A stretch of DNA of 64,000 nucleotides from CAKZSB01 sp964573105 (GCA_964573105.1 CAZNIS010000025.1:1-64000), one strand, 5' to 3'; numbered from the stretch's first letter, positions 16,328 through 26,076 are shown. The notes: generated by a model from the letters alone, not told the origin. Made by a program: numbers and translations.

Positions 16328-17812
16328 TTATCGCATGACAAACGGATTGGCCATCGGCTCATCTGACATGTTCATCCAGATTGTCTTGGGACGCGTGTAG
16401 TCATACATCGCCTGAAAGCCACTCTCGCGACCGTAGCCTGAGCCCTTGAATCCACCAAACTCTGCAATCGGTGATACCACGCGATAGGTGTTCACCCAAA
16501 CGATCCCGGCTTTCACCGCTTTTGCTACGCGAATCGAGCGTGCGCTGTTGCGGGTGAAGATGCCGGCGGCGAGGCCATGTTTGGTGTCGTTGGCAAGTTT
16601 CAGCACTTCCTCTTCGGTTTTAAAGCGAATCACGCTGAGCACCGGGCCGAACAGTTCGGTATCGACAATGCGCAGGTCCTGCCGTGGGCAATCGAGGATC
16701 GTCGGTTCGTAGTAGAGGCCGTTTTGCAGGCTTGCCGGTCGCTTGCCGCCGTGCAGCAGAGTCGCACCCTCGTTTTGTGCATGGGCGACTTCGCGTTCGA
16801 TGTTTTCCATCTGGCCCTGAGTGCACAGTGGCCCCATTTGTGTGTCTTCTTCCAGTGGATCACCGATTTGAATTTTGCTTGCCAGTTCTACCATCGTGTT
16901 TAGAAATTCATCGGCGATGTCTTCATGCAGGTACAGTCGTGAGCCGGCCACACAGCTTTGTCCGGTGGCGCCGAAGATGCCGGCAATCGATGCGTTGACG
17001 GCGCTTTCGATATCGGCGTCTTCAAACACGATAAATGGCGATTTGCCACCCAGCTCAAGCGAGACTTCGGCGAAGTTTTCGGCCGAGTTGCGCACCACAT
17101 GCCGGGCGGATTCGGGGCCGCCGGTGAAGCTGATGCGCTGTACCAGCGGGTGACTGGTCAGGGCCTTGCCGCAGGGGTCACCGTGGCCAGTCACGATATT
17201 GACAACGCCGGGTGGAAATCCTGCCTGTTCGACCAGTTTGCCAAATTCGAGCATGGCGGCAGAGGCGTGCTCTGACGCTTTCAACACCACCGTATTGCCG
17301 GCCGCGAGTGCCGGGCCCACCTTTACCGCCACCAGGAAGAGTTGCGAGTTCCACGGCACTACGGCAGCGACCACGCCCAGCGGCTCGCGATCGGTGAAGA
17401 CGAACAGATCCGGTTTGTCGATTGGCAGGGTGGTGCCATGCAGTTTGTCCGCGCAGCCGGCGTAGTAGTGAAAGAACTCGGCAATGTATTTGGCCTGCCA
17501 GCGGGTTTCCTTCAACATTTTGCCGGTATCGATCGATTCGGTGCGGCCGAGCTGTTCCGACTGATCGGCCAGCAGGTCGGCGAGCTTGCGCAGGTAGCGG
17601 CCGCGCTCGGTGGGTACAGCATCGGCCCACGGTCCTTCGGAAAACGCGCGGTGCGCGGCTTGCACGGCGCGCTCGACGTCGTCCGCCGAGGCTTCCGGGA
17701 TTTGCGCCCAGTCTTCTCCGGTAGACGGATTGGCACTGTTGAAGGACTGGCCGTCACTGGCGTCGGTCCATTCACCATCAATCAGCATTTGATATTGAGC
17801 CAGCGCTGCCAT
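16328..17812 (-). CDS. NAD(P)-dependent aldehyde dehydrogenase
   Basis: 494 residues from ATG 17812 (a TTG at 17839 would add nine). The protein covers the whole aldehyde dehydrogenase fold: Rossmann region with VVPWNSQLFL, the general base Glu in VSLELGGKSP, and the catalytic Cys in GATGQSCVAGSRL. C-terminal YGRESGFQAMYDYTRPKTIW matches betaine-aldehyde or medium-chain aldehyde dehydrogenases. It oxidises an aldehyde to the acid in the cytoplasm. The specific substrate is not determined; the region further along contains a carnitine-like degradation module on the other strand, so a link to quaternary-amine metabolism is possible but unproven. Divergent from the yhaO-like gene. Confidence 0.93.
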   Translation of the reverse strand: MAALAQYQMLIDGEWTDASDGQSFNSANPSTGEDWAQIPEASADDVERAVQAAHRAFSEGPWADAVPTERGRYLRKLADLLADQSEQLGRTESIDTGKMLKETRWQAKYIAEFFHYYAGCADKLHGTTLPIDKPDLFVFTDREPLGVVAAVVPWNSQLFLVAVKVGPALAAGNTVVLKASEHASAAMLEFGKLVEQAGFPPGVVNIVTGHGDPCGKALTSHPLVQRISFTGGPESARHVVRNSAENFAEVSLELGGKSPFIVFEDADIESAVNASIAGIFGATGQSCVAGSRLYLHEDIADEFLNTMVELASKIQIGDPLEEDTQMGPLCTQGQMENIEREVAHAQNEGATLLHGGKRPASLQNGLYYEPTILDCPRQDLRIVDTELFGPVLSVIRFKTEEEVLKLANDTKHGLAAGIFTRNSARSIRVAKAVKAGIVWVNTYRVVSPIAEFGGFKGSGYGRESGFQAMYDYTRPKTIWMNMSDEPMANPFVMR

Positions 17813-17971
17813 GTCTGCGTACCAGTGTGGGTTGGGCAAGCCAGTTTATGGCAGCTTGCAGTGCAGGGCAATTTCAATCGAGGCGGTCGCCACCGCACCG
17901 ATTGTGGGCACCGTCTGGCAGCAACGGCCGGGGCGCAATCTGTTAGCATCAGGCCTCATTTTTCCCGGAGT

Positions 17972-19243
17972 ATGGGGCCGTTGTTCACTTTCATTCACGC
18001 CGCCGACATTCACCTGGACAGTCCCCTGCGCGGCCTGCAACAGCGCGAAGACGCGCCGCTTGATTTGTTGCTTGGCGCCACCCGTCGAGCGCTTGAAAAT
18101 CTGGTTGGGCTCGCGATAAAAGAGGGCGTCGATTTTGTCGTGCTGGCGGGCGATATCTACGACGGCGACTGGAAAGACTACAGCACGGGGCTTTTCTTTC
18201 GCGGCCAGATGCTGCGCCTGCGAAAGGCCGGTATCCCGGTCTATCTAATCGCTGGCAATCACGATGCGGCCTCGGTCATTACCCGCGGGCTCGATCTGCC
18301 GGATAACGTTGTGACCTTTTCCAGCCGCAGCGCCGAATCACACCGTCACCCGCAGCTACCGGTAATGGTGCACGGACGCAGCTTCCCGAACCGGCAGGTG
18401 CCGGAGAATATTGCCCTGGACTATCCGCAGGCTGAACCCGGCTGTTTCAACATCGGTTTGCTGCACACCAGCCTGACCAACCAGCCGGGCCACGATACCT
18501 ATGCGCCGTGTTCGGTGCGCGATCTCGCCGCCAGAGACTATCAATACTGGGCGCTGGGGCATATTCATTTGCCGCAGGTCATCAGCGACGATCCGTGGAT
18601 CGTCTACAGTGGCAACACGCAGGGACGCCACATTCGCGAGGCAGGTCCCAGGGGCTGTCGACTGGTTCGAGTCGATGACAATCTACAGGTGGAATCTGCG
18701 CAGATGCGTGAACTGGCGGTTATCGTCTGGCAGGAGCTTGCCATCGATCTGTCCACCGCAAAAGAAGAAGCCGATCAGAAGCGTCTGCTCATGGAACAAC
18801 TGCAGGCTGCAGTTTCAACGGCGCAGGGCAGGTTGCTGGTGGCGCGCCTGCGCCTTGAGGGAGCAACGCCACTGCATGCGAGTTTGTTGCTGGAACAGGA
18901 CAGACTCGAAGCAGACGTGCAAGCGCTGGTGCAGGACATTGGTGAGGACCTGCTGTGGATTGAAAAGATCAAAGTGGCTACCACGCCGGTCGAGGATTTA
19001 CAGCACCTTGCCGAGCGCGATGAACTGACAGGCGCTGTAGTCGGTGCACTGCACAGCGGTGATCTGGCGCAGATGCTGGATCAATCGATTCCGCAAGAGA
19101 TTTCCGACATGCTCTCCGTATTGCCTTCGGACATTCGGCAGGCGGTCGAATCGGAACTGGCACCAGAGCAGCGTGAACAGTTGCTGGTTGAAGTTCGGGC
19201 GCTGATTGTCGCCTCGCTGACCACGGGCGGGGCCAGCGTATGA
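17972..19243 (+). CDS. Mre11/SbcD-like DNA repair exonuclease, YhaO type
   Basis: 423 residues from ATG 17972. The nearby GGAG (17967-17970) is very close, so TTG 17981, three codons inside, is an alternative start. The calcineurin-like phosphoesterase motifs are complete: HAADIHLD, LAGDIYDGD, AGNHD, LLHTSL and GHIHLP, supplying the two-metal nuclease site. The C-terminal 170 residues are helical and Glu/Gln-rich and would contact the ATPase partner. The next gene overlaps by 4 bp (ATGA). The pair corresponds to Bacillus YhaO/YhaN, relatives of Mre11/Rad50 and SbcCD, which process DNA ends. Family assignment is firm; the precise DNA substrate is not known. Confidence 0.9.
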   Translation: MGPLFTFIHAADIHLDSPLRGLQQREDAPLDLLLGATRRALENLVGLAIKEGVDFVVLAGDIYDGDWKDYSTGLFFRGQMLRLRKAGIPVYLIAGNHDAASVITRGLDLPDNVVTFSSRSAESHRHPQLPVMVHGRSFPNRQVPENIALDYPQAEPGCFNIGLLHTSLTNQPGHDTYAPCSVRDLAARDYQYWALGHIHLPQVISDDPWIVYSGNTQGRHIREAGPRGCRLVRVDDNLQVESAQMRELAVIVWQELAIDLSTAKEEADQKRLLMEQLQAAVSTAQGRLLVARLRLEGATPLHASLLLEQDRLEADVQALVQDIGEDLLWIEKIKVATTPVEDLQHLAERDELTGAVVGALHSGDLAQMLDQSIPQEISDMLSVLPSDIRQAVESELAPEQREQLLVEVRALIVASLTTGGASV

Positions 19244-22200
19244 GATTTCGTCGGCTCGATATACCCGCCTTTGGTCCGTTCACCGGCTTTAGCGCCAACT
19301 ACGGCAGTGGCGCGCCTGATTTTCATCTGGTATTCGGTCCAAATGAAGCCGGCAAGAGTTCACTGCTGCGCGCGATCAGTGCGTTGTTGTACGGGATACC
19401 GGTTCAGTCAGACGATAATTTTCTACACGACTACAAAGACCTTCGCCTGTCTGCTGAAATCGAGAATCGAGCGGGTCGGCGTCTGCATTTCACCCGAGCC
19501 AAGGGTCGCAAGAACACGATCAGAGGGGTGGATGGCGTTGCACTGGACGACGATGTGCTGATGCCCTTTTTGGGTGGTGTGGATGAGCAATACTTTGACA
19601 GTGTCTTCGGTCTCGACGGCGATGAACTAAAAAAGGGGGCAGAGACGTTGCTGAGCCGTGATGGCGATCTCGGCCAGGTGCTGCTGGCCACCGGCACCGG
19701 CGGCACATTGATTCAGCAAACGCTGGATCAGTTTGTTCAACGATCAGAGCAGTATTTCAAGGGGCGCGCACGCGCCAACGTCAGCATTCGACCGGCGGCC
19801 AATGAGCTGAAAGAGCAGCACAAGCTGGTCCGTGAGCACGCGGTGTTACCGAATCGGTGGGCGCAGATTGAACAGCAACTTGCAGAAAGATCACAAGCCT
19901 CCGGGGTGCTTGAAACTGCGTGCGAGGAACTGGAGCGCGAACTCGACTGGATCGGGCGTTGTCAGGATGCGCTGCCAACGGTGGCACAGTTAAACGAGAA
20001 GCAAAGACAACTGCAGCAATTGCCGGCGCTGCCGGCGCTTGCTGCCGATTTCGCCTCCAGGGCGCGCGAATCCCGCGACCAGGCAGCGCGCGATGGCGCA
20101 GCACTTAAGCGTGAACAAGACAATGTGGCACGATTAAAAGAGCAGTTGCAGCAATGTGAGATCGCACCCGCTATTCTTGCCGAAATGGCCACGCTCGATG
20201 ATCTGCATCGCCGCAGCGAGGTCTATTTGGGGCAGACCGAGCGATTGCAGCAACTACGCCGCGATCTGTCGGCTCGCGAGATCGAGCTCGCCACCGGTAT
20301 GCAGGCTTTCGGGCTGACAGGGCCTGTAGCCACGCTGGATAAACTGCGCATCGCACAACCAGTGCGGCTGGTTTTTGAAGAGGCGGCGCACAACCTTGAG
20401 CTGGCACAGTTGGCGCAGTCCACTAACATCGCCGAAATCGACAAGGCTCGGCAGATGATTGAATCCGATCAGGCGACACTTGCCGATGTGCCTGCCGATG
20501 CGCCGGCGGCATTGCAAAGTGCTGTTGAGGTGGCCAGCGAATATCGTCAGCAGTATCGCGATTTGCCGCACAGCAAATCTGTCGTTGAAAAACTTCATCG
20601 CGCCCTGACTCAGGCGCGAGCGCTGTTGCCCGGTGTTCGTATCGACGATGCTTCACTGGCAGCACTGCCGGTTCCCACCACGGCAACCATCAGGCGCTAT
20701 CGGGACCGTCTTGCCGAACAGCTGCGCGAAATCGAACAACACACTGAACGCCGCGAAGAATATCGCCAACAACAAAAAGATCTGCGCGATGAGCTGGCGC
20801 GTTTACAGCGCGATGGGGAATTGCCGAGCGTGCAGGCGCTGGTGCAAGCTCGAACAGAGCGCGACGGGCTTTGGGCAAAAGTGCTGGACGCCTGGACAGG
20901 TGATCGACACGAAGACAACACTGCGTTGCAACAGAACTATCCGCTTGCCGTGAAGCGGGCGGATACACTGGCCGATGCCTTGCGCGCCGATGCCGAGAAA
21001 GTCGCGCTGGCTGATCAACTGCACGGCCGCATCGCGGATTGCCATCAAGCGATGGATGAGATTGGGGCCAGCATCGATCAACTTCAAAGTGATCTTCAGA
21101 ACATGCAGGCTGAATGGTTAGCCCAATGGCAAGACTGTGAGGTTCAGGTGCGAAGCCCCGATGAAATGATCGAATGGCGCGAACACTGGCTGGACTATCG
21201 CAAGCGGCTGCGCGAGCATCAGGATGCGCAAGACGATGTGCACAGAATTGAGCGTATGACCGACGATATCGTGGTGCAGTTGCAAGACGTGTTAACGGAT
21301 GCCGACACTGACGACTTCGATCAGCTCTACACCCTGGCGCGCCAGCGCGTTAGTGATCGGGACCAGGCGATTGGCAAGCGCAAAGAAATGCAGGATCGTA
21401 TTCAGCGTCAACAAGTCGTGCTGGAACAGTTGCAAACCAAAGCCTCGCAGCTTGAACGCGACGCAGGCAAGGCACTCGACGCCTGGGCGCGAGGGTGCAG
21501 GGAACTGGAGTTCGATGCGGACACGACGGTGAACGCGGGTCGTGAACTGATGCGACAACGGTTGGCTTTGCTGGATCAATATGACGAGTGGCAAAAACTG
21601 TCCGCAGAGGCTGCCGAAATTGAAACTGATGTACTGGCCTGGGAGCAAAGCGTCGACGAGTGCAGTGCCCGTTTGGCGACCGGTGGGGAATCAGTGGTGG
21701 CGCGTCAGGAAGCGATGTGGAACGCGCTCGCACATGCGCGCAAGGCGCAGGATCGGCACAATACGCTTTCAGATCAATTGCAACAGGCGAGCGATGAGCT
21801 TGGCAGAATCGAGCTGCAGGCACGTCAGTCCGAAGAGCTGCTGGTGCAGCATATCAATCAGGCGCAGATTGATTCGATCGACGCGCTGGAGCCATTGTTG
21901 GCAAAAGTCGATCAGCGCGAACGGTTGCTGCAGGCGATAGATACGCATCAGCAATCACTGGCGGGCCTTGCCCGCAGTGAGTCTGTCAGTGAGTTTGTTG
22001 AGCGGGTGGAGCGTGAAGACAGCGAATTGCTCGCCGCGCGTCGATCGGAGCTAACGCGCGTGCGCGCCGACAAACAAAAAGAACTGCAAACCCTGCGTGA
22101 TGCGAGCGGCGAATTGAACCGGGAGCGCGAGCAATTGGCACGTGCGGATGATCAGGCGGCCAAACACGGTCAGCGCGCAGCCTCCATCGCTGCCACACTG

Positions 22201-22695
22201 GAAGCAGACGCCAGAGACTTTATCAAGCTGCGACTGGCCACGGCATTTCTGGAACGACAACGCGATCAATTTCGTGATGAAAACCAGGCGCCGTTACTGG
22301 ATGCATCATCAAAGATATTCAAGGCAGTCACGCTCGGCTCGTTTGAGCGCCTCGCGCCGGACTACGATGCACGCGATGAAGCGGTGATTGTTGGCGAACG
22401 TGCCAACGGCAATCGCGTTCCGGTAGAAGGCATGAGTGAGGGCACACGCGATCAATTGTATTTATCGTTGCGGCTCGCCGCATTGGCCCAGCATATGAAA
22501 AACAGCGAACCAATGCCGTTGATCATGGATGATCTGTTGATGACGTTCGATAATCAGCGCAGTCTTGCCATGCTGAGACAAATCGCAGCGCTTGCCCAAC
22601 ACACACAGATCTTCCTTTTTACCCACCACAGGCATCTGGTTGAAATGTGCCGCGGTGAATTGCAGGACAGTGAATATTGCGTTCACGAGTTGTAA
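19240..22695 (+). CDS. Rad50/SbcC-like coiled-coil ATPase, YhaN type
   Basis: A 1,151-residue SMC-like protein. The N-terminal half-ATPase has Walker A FGPNEAGKSSLLRA (about residues 33-43). A very long coiled-coil region follows (about 190-1010), rich in Gln, Glu, Arg and Leu. The C-terminal half-ATPase carries the signature-like GMSEGTRDQLYLSLRLA and Walker B PLIMDDLLMTFDNQR, then FLFTHHRHLV. It forms a complex with the upstream nuclease; overlap of the start with the previous stop (ATGA) supports equimolar synthesis. The conserved AAIR-type features of YhaN (starting MRFRRLDIPAFGPF) distinguish it from true SbcC. No Zn-hook CxxC is seen in the coiled coil, as expected for YhaN. Confidence 0.9.
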   Translation: MRFRRLDIPAFGPFTGFSANYGSGAPDFHLVFGPNEAGKSSLLRAISALLYGIPVQSDDNFLHDYKDLRLSAEIENRAGRRLHFTRAKGRKNTIRGVDGVALDDDVLMPFLGGVDEQYFDSVFGLDGDELKKGAETLLSRDGDLGQVLLATGTGGTLIQQTLDQFVQRSEQYFKGRARANVSIRPAANELKEQHKLVREHAVLPNRWAQIEQQLAERSQASGVLETACEELERELDWIGRCQDALPTVAQLNEKQRQLQQLPALPALAADFASRARESRDQAARDGAALKREQDNVARLKEQLQQCEIAPAILAEMATLDDLHRRSEVYLGQTERLQQLRRDLSAREIELATGMQAFGLTGPVATLDKLRIAQPVRLVFEEAAHNLELAQLAQSTNIAEIDKARQMIESDQATLADVPADAPAALQSAVEVASEYRQQYRDLPHSKSVVEKLHRALTQARALLPGVRIDDASLAALPVPTTATIRRYRDRLAEQLREIEQHTERREEYRQQQKDLRDELARLQRDGELPSVQALVQARTERDGLWAKVLDAWTGDRHEDNTALQQNYPLAVKRADTLADALRADAEKVALADQLHGRIADCHQAMDEIGASIDQLQSDLQNMQAEWLAQWQDCEVQVRSPDEMIEWREHWLDYRKRLREHQDAQDDVHRIERMTDDIVVQLQDVLTDADTDDFDQLYTLARQRVSDRDQAIGKRKEMQDRIQRQQVVLEQLQTKASQLERDAGKALDAWARGCRELEFDADTTVNAGRELMRQRLALLDQYDEWQKLSAEAAEIETDVLAWEQSVDECSARLATGGESVVARQEAMWNALAHARKAQDRHNTLSDQLQQASDELGRIELQARQSEELLVQHINQAQIDSIDALEPLLAKVDQRERLLQAIDTHQQSLAGLARSESVSEFVERVEREDSELLAARRSELTRVRADKQKELQTLRDASGELNREREQLARADDQAAKHGQRAASIAATLEADARDFIKLRLATAFLERQRDQFRDENQAPLLDASSKIFKAVTLGSFERLAPDYDARDEAVIVGERANGNRVPVEGMSEGTRDQLYLSLRLAALAQHMKNSEPMPLIMDDLLMTFDNQRSLAMLRQIAALAQHTQIFLFTHHRHLVEMCRGELQDSEYCVHEL

Positions 22696-22733
22696 CCTCA
22701 AAACCATCCATTAACCTGTCAATCGGAGAGGCA

Positions 22734-23138
22734 ATGACTACAGCCAAACAGGTGATCGGTGAGCCGATTGTGATCAATGGCCGAACGCTGTCGCTGTCGC
22801 GTGCGATGCGCGCTGGTGACTTTGTGTTCCTGACCGGGCAGGTCCCGTTTAAAGATGGCGTGCCCATGACGAGCGGCAGTATTGAGGATCAGACGCATGC
22901 GGTGCTGACGGAGATTCGCGAGACATTGGAGTTGGCAGGCTGCGAACTATCGGATGTGGTCAAGGCGATGGTCTGGCTGACAAGTCGTGATGATTTTCCA
23001 GGCTTTAATTCAGTTTACGCGGAGTATTTTCCCGTTGATCCGCCCACGCGATCAGCGGTGGTCAATGATTTGCTGGTCGATTGTCGCGTAGAAGTTGAGG
23101 TGGTCGCCTACAAGCCACTGGACGGTGCCGATGGCTGA
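22734..23138 (+). CDS. RidA/YjgF-family enamine/imine deaminase
   Basis: 134 residues from ATG 22734, preceded by GGAGAG at 22725-22730. RidA trimers hydrolyse reactive enamines and imines formed by amino-acid and amine-processing enzymes. Visible family signatures are FVFLTGQVPFKDG, VVKAMVWLTSRDDFPGFN and VDPPTRSAVV, where the Arg is the carboxylate-binding residue. The C-terminal VEVEVVAYK is also typical. The gene lies 38 bp after yhaN and overlaps the following hydrolase by 8 bp. RidA-like genes often sit in catabolic operons for amino or quaternary amine compounds, and this fits the carnitine-like genes downstream. Confidence 0.9.
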   Translation: MTTAKQVIGEPIVINGRTLSLSRAMRAGDFVFLTGQVPFKDGVPMTSGSIEDQTHAVLTEIRETLELAGCELSDVVKAMVWLTSRDDFPGFNSVYAEYFPVDPPTRSAVVNDLLVDCRVEVEVVAYKPLDGADG

Positions 23139-23925
23139 CCCGCGAACAGCTGCCGATGGAACCGCTTTTGATGTTCAGGGCGAGGGCCCGGCGGTGGTGC
23201 TTGTGCATGGCCTGGGGCTCAATCGACAGATGTGGCAGTGGCTGAGTCCTGATCTTACAGGCTTTACCGCGCTGCGCTACGATTTGTACGGCCATGGCGA
23301 CAGCGCCAACCCGCCGCGTGCGCCAGATTTGCGGCTTTTCTCTGATCAACTGGCAGCGTTGCTCGATGAGCTTAAAATTGCTCGCTGTACCGTAGCCGGC
23401 TTTTCACTCGGCGGCATGATCGCGCGACGCTTTGCGATGGATCATCCCGACCGACTCGCAGCGCTTGCGATACTCAATTCACCCCATCGACGTAGCGATG
23501 CAGCGCAGCAGGCGGTGGCCGATCGTCTGGCGCAATTGCAGCAGCACGGGCCGGGGTCAACCGTTGACGCCGCTATTGCGCGCTGGTTTAGTGAAACGTG
23601 CCAGAGTGAAAACCCTGCACTGATACAACAGGTAAAACAGTGGGTGATGGCGAACGATGCGGCAATATATCCTACTGTCTATCGCGTGCTGGTAGAGGGT
23701 GTGGATGAACTGATAGCCCCACAACCGCCGATTCAATGCCCGGCGCTGGTATTGACCGCCGACGATGATTCAGGTCAACCACCGGCCATGGCCGAGGCGA
23801 TCGCGGCCGAGATTCCAGGGGCGCGAATGGAAATCATGCACGGTCTGCGACACATGGCCTTGGCTGAAGCACCAGAGCGATTCAATCCGTTGCTGCTGTC
23901 GTTTCTACGCAGCGTGCCCGTGTAG
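23131..23925 (+). CDS. Alpha/beta hydrolase (3-oxoadipate enol-lactonase-like)
   Basis: 264 residues starting at ATG 23131, inside the end of ridA. The fold is clear from VVLVHGLGLNRQMW (oxyanion region), RYDLYGHGDS, the nucleophile elbow AGFSLGGM, the acid Asp region LTADDDSG and the catalytic His in GLRHMALAE. It is closest in style to PcaD-type lactonases and small-molecule esterases, which makes a hydrolysis step in the catabolic module likely. In a carnitine-like pathway it could act as a thioesterase or ester hydrolase; that is inference from position. Confidence 0.85.
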   Translation: MADPRTAADGTAFDVQGEGPAVVLVHGLGLNRQMWQWLSPDLTGFTALRYDLYGHGDSANPPRAPDLRLFSDQLAALLDELKIARCTVAGFSLGGMIARRFAMDHPDRLAALAILNSPHRRSDAAQQAVADRLAQLQQHGPGSTVDAAIARWFSETCQSENPALIQQVKQWVMANDAAIYPTVYRVLVEGVDELIAPQPPIQCPALVLTADDDSGQPPAMAEAIAAEIPGARMEIMHGLRHMALAEAPERFNPLLLSFLRSVPV

Positions 23926-24064
23926 TGTACCGGATTAGTGCGATTGGCCCTGGCGCGTCTGCCGCTGTAGTCGCTTGCAGGGAAACCGATAGCGCAGGTG
24001 TTGAACCGGACCGAATTTGATACGCTGTGATCCAACCAGCAGAGCAAAACAAGCGGACAACACG

Positions 24065-24868
24065 ATGAGTGAATATGTAAAAGTCAGCCGTAACGGGCAT
24101 GTGCTCGAGGTGATTCTGGATAAGCCCAAGGTCAACGCAATCGATCACGAGATGAGTCGCCAGCTCGGCCAGGCGTTCGCCCAGTTGCGCGATGACCCTG
24201 AACTACGGGTAGGCATACTGTCGGCAGCGGGCGAGAAGATTTTTTCCGCCGGTTGGGATCTCAAGTCATTGAACGATGGCGAAGCGCAACTGGAAAACTG
24301 GTGGGAAGATGGCGACTACGGCGATGGCGGATTTGCGGGTCTGACTGAAAACTGGAATTTGAACAAGCCGGTAATCGCCGCATTGAACGGCCTTGTCATT
24401 GGCGGCGGCTTTGAGCTTGCGATGAGCTGTGATTTACTGGTGGCTGCCGAACACGTGCAATTTGGTCTGCCGGAACTGCCCCTGGGCATGGTGCCCGATG
24501 CCGGCGCGCTGCAGCGCCTGCCGCGTCGCTTGCCCTATAACATCGCGATGGAAATGTTTTTGCTCGGCCGCCGCATGCCGGCAGACGAGGCCGCACGTTA
24601 TGGACTGGTCAACCGGGTGGTACCGATGGAAGACTTGATGAGCACCGCACGCGAATGGGCAGAGCAACTCTCCAAAGCGGCTCCGCTGGCGTTGCAGACC
24701 GTCAAGGAAGTGCTGCGCGAGATCGAGTGCGTGCCACTTGAAGATACCTTTAAAACCATGCGCACTGGCGATCTGCCCACTTACAAAGCCATGCTCACAT
24801 CAGAAGATGCCGAAGAGGGTGTGCGCGCGTTTGTCGAGAAGCGCGATCCGGTTTTCAAAGGGCGCTGA
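24065..24868 (+). CDS. caiD: Enoyl-CoA hydratase/isomerase family, CaiD-like (carnitinyl-CoA dehydratase)
   Basis: 267 residues from ATG 24065. The crotonase fold is shown by KVNAIDHEMS, GEKIFSAGWDLKSL (oxyanion loop), GLVIGGGFELAMSCDL with the first catalytic Glu, and LPELPLGMVPDAG with the second. The match to Escherichia coli CaiD as I recall it is strong across the length: GGFAGLTE, GRRM, GLVNRVV, and the C-terminal EKRDPVFKGR against EKRDPVWKGR. CaiD interconverts crotonobetainyl-CoA and carnitinyl-CoA. No CaiB-type CoA-transferase or CaiC ligase gene is in view, so the CoA-activation step would need to be elsewhere. Other crotonase reactions cannot be excluded. Confidence 0.85.
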   Translation: MSEYVKVSRNGHVLEVILDKPKVNAIDHEMSRQLGQAFAQLRDDPELRVGILSAAGEKIFSAGWDLKSLNDGEAQLENWWEDGDYGDGGFAGLTENWNLNKPVIAALNGLVIGGGFELAMSCDLLVAAEHVQFGLPELPLGMVPDAGALQRLPRRLPYNIAMEMFLLGRRMPADEAARYGLVNRVVPMEDLMSTAREWAEQLSKAAPLALQTVKEVLREIECVPLEDTFKTMRTGDLPTYKAMLTSEDAEEGVRAFVEKRDPVFKGR

Positions 24869-24913
24869 TGCGCTGACCTTTATACAGTTCACCGCAATGA
24901 GAGCAGACACCTG

Positions 24914-25867
24914 ATGGATTACACCCCGATTGAGCAAGTTGAACGCGTCTGCTGCATTGGTGGCGGGCCGATCGGTGGTGGCTGGACGGCGCATTTTCTG
25001 GCGCGTGGTTATGATGTCACCAGCTACATTCACAGCGCCGATGAAATGGCTGCGTTTCTGGAGATTGTCGAAACAGCCTGGATCAGCCTCGAGGCACTGG
25101 GGCTTGTCGCAGGTGCATCTCTCGATCGGCTGACCATCGTCACCGATCTGCAACAGGCAGTCGACGGTGCCGGTTTTGTGCAGGAGAGTGCGCCTGAGGT
25201 ACTGGCGCTCAAGCAAGCACTTTATCGAGAGCTCGGTGAGATGGTGCCGGCCAATGTTGTCATCAGTTCCAGCACCTCGGGCCTGACCATGTCCCAGATC
25301 CAGCAACAGTGCGGCAGTCCGGGGCGAACCGTCGTGGGCCACCCGTTTAATCCGCCGTATCTGTTGCCGCTGGTGGAAATTGTCGGGGGTGAAAAAACTG
25401 ATGCTGCCGCCGTTGCCTGGGCCGAGGCGTTCTATCGGCTGGCTGGCAAGGCACCGGTGGTGCTGAACAAAGAGATCCCCGGTTTTATCGCCACTCGGCT
25501 GCAGGAGGCGCTGTGGCGCGAAGCCCTGCACATGGTGGCCAGTGGCGAGGCAACCCCGGAGCAGATCGACACTGCGCTGATCAACGGTCCTGCGCCACGC
25601 ATGGCGCTGCTCGGCCAGTGTATGGCGTTTCACGTCGCCTGCGGCGAGGGCGGTATGGCGACTAACCTCGATCAGTTTGGCCCGGCCCTGCAGTGGCCAT
25701 GGACGCGGCTGGAGGCGCCCCCGCTGACGAAAGACCTGCGCGATGACATGGTGGATGGTTGTGAGCGCATGGCGAATGGTCGACACTTTAGCCAATTGGC
25801 CGCGGCGCGCGATCGCGGGCTGGTTGAGGTGTTAAAGGCCGTATCGGGCGCGAAAATTCTACCCTGA
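24914..25867 (+). CDS. 3-hydroxyacyl-CoA dehydrogenase family, carnitine 3-dehydrogenase-like
   Basis: 317 residues starting at ATG 24914, 45 bp after the CaiD-like gene. The N-terminal Rossmann domain has VCCIGGGPIGGGW. The catalytic segment VVGHPFNPPYLLPLVEIVGG holds the His/Glu pair characteristic of this family and is closest to L-carnitine dehydrogenase, which makes 3-dehydrocarnitine with NAD. The C-terminal helical domain starts near residue 185 (EIPGFIATRLQEALWREAL). Length agrees with the unfused carnitine dehydrogenases; some relatives carry an extra thioesterase domain that is absent here. Context (ridA, hydrolase, caiD) supports a role in breakdown of carnitine or a similar beta-hydroxy acid. 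Confidence 0.83.
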   Translation: MDYTPIEQVERVCCIGGGPIGGGWTAHFLARGYDVTSYIHSADEMAAFLEIVETAWISLEALGLVAGASLDRLTIVTDLQQAVDGAGFVQESAPEVLALKQALYRELGEMVPANVVISSSTSGLTMSQIQQQCGSPGRTVVGHPFNPPYLLPLVEIVGGEKTDAAAVAWAEAFYRLAGKAPVVLNKEIPGFIATRLQEALWREALHMVASGEATPEQIDTALINGPAPRMALLGQCMAFHVACGEGGMATNLDQFGPALQWPWTRLEAPPLTKDLRDDMVDGCERMANGRHFSQLAAARDRGLVEVLKAVSGAKILP

Positions 25868-26076
25868 CCGAACCGTGCGGTCGCAGTGATCACCGCCGCA
25901 ATGCCCGTGCCGCAAGGGCGCGATCAGGTTTGGCGATGCGCGTTGCGCAGGCATCGCCTTGCACTTTCATCATGACTTTACGGCAGTGTCTGCCCGCGGT
26001 GCCTGTGCCTAAAGATTGTCTTCACAGCGCCGCAATGTCCCCGCGAACACACGACAACAAACACGCGGAGTTACTC

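Noticed and set aside
24800..25795. Long minus-strand open frame of 331 codons opposite the carnitine-dehydrogenase-like gene
   Set aside because: It is the reverse complement of a well supported gene; composition is Arg/His/Gln-rich and no family is recognisable.
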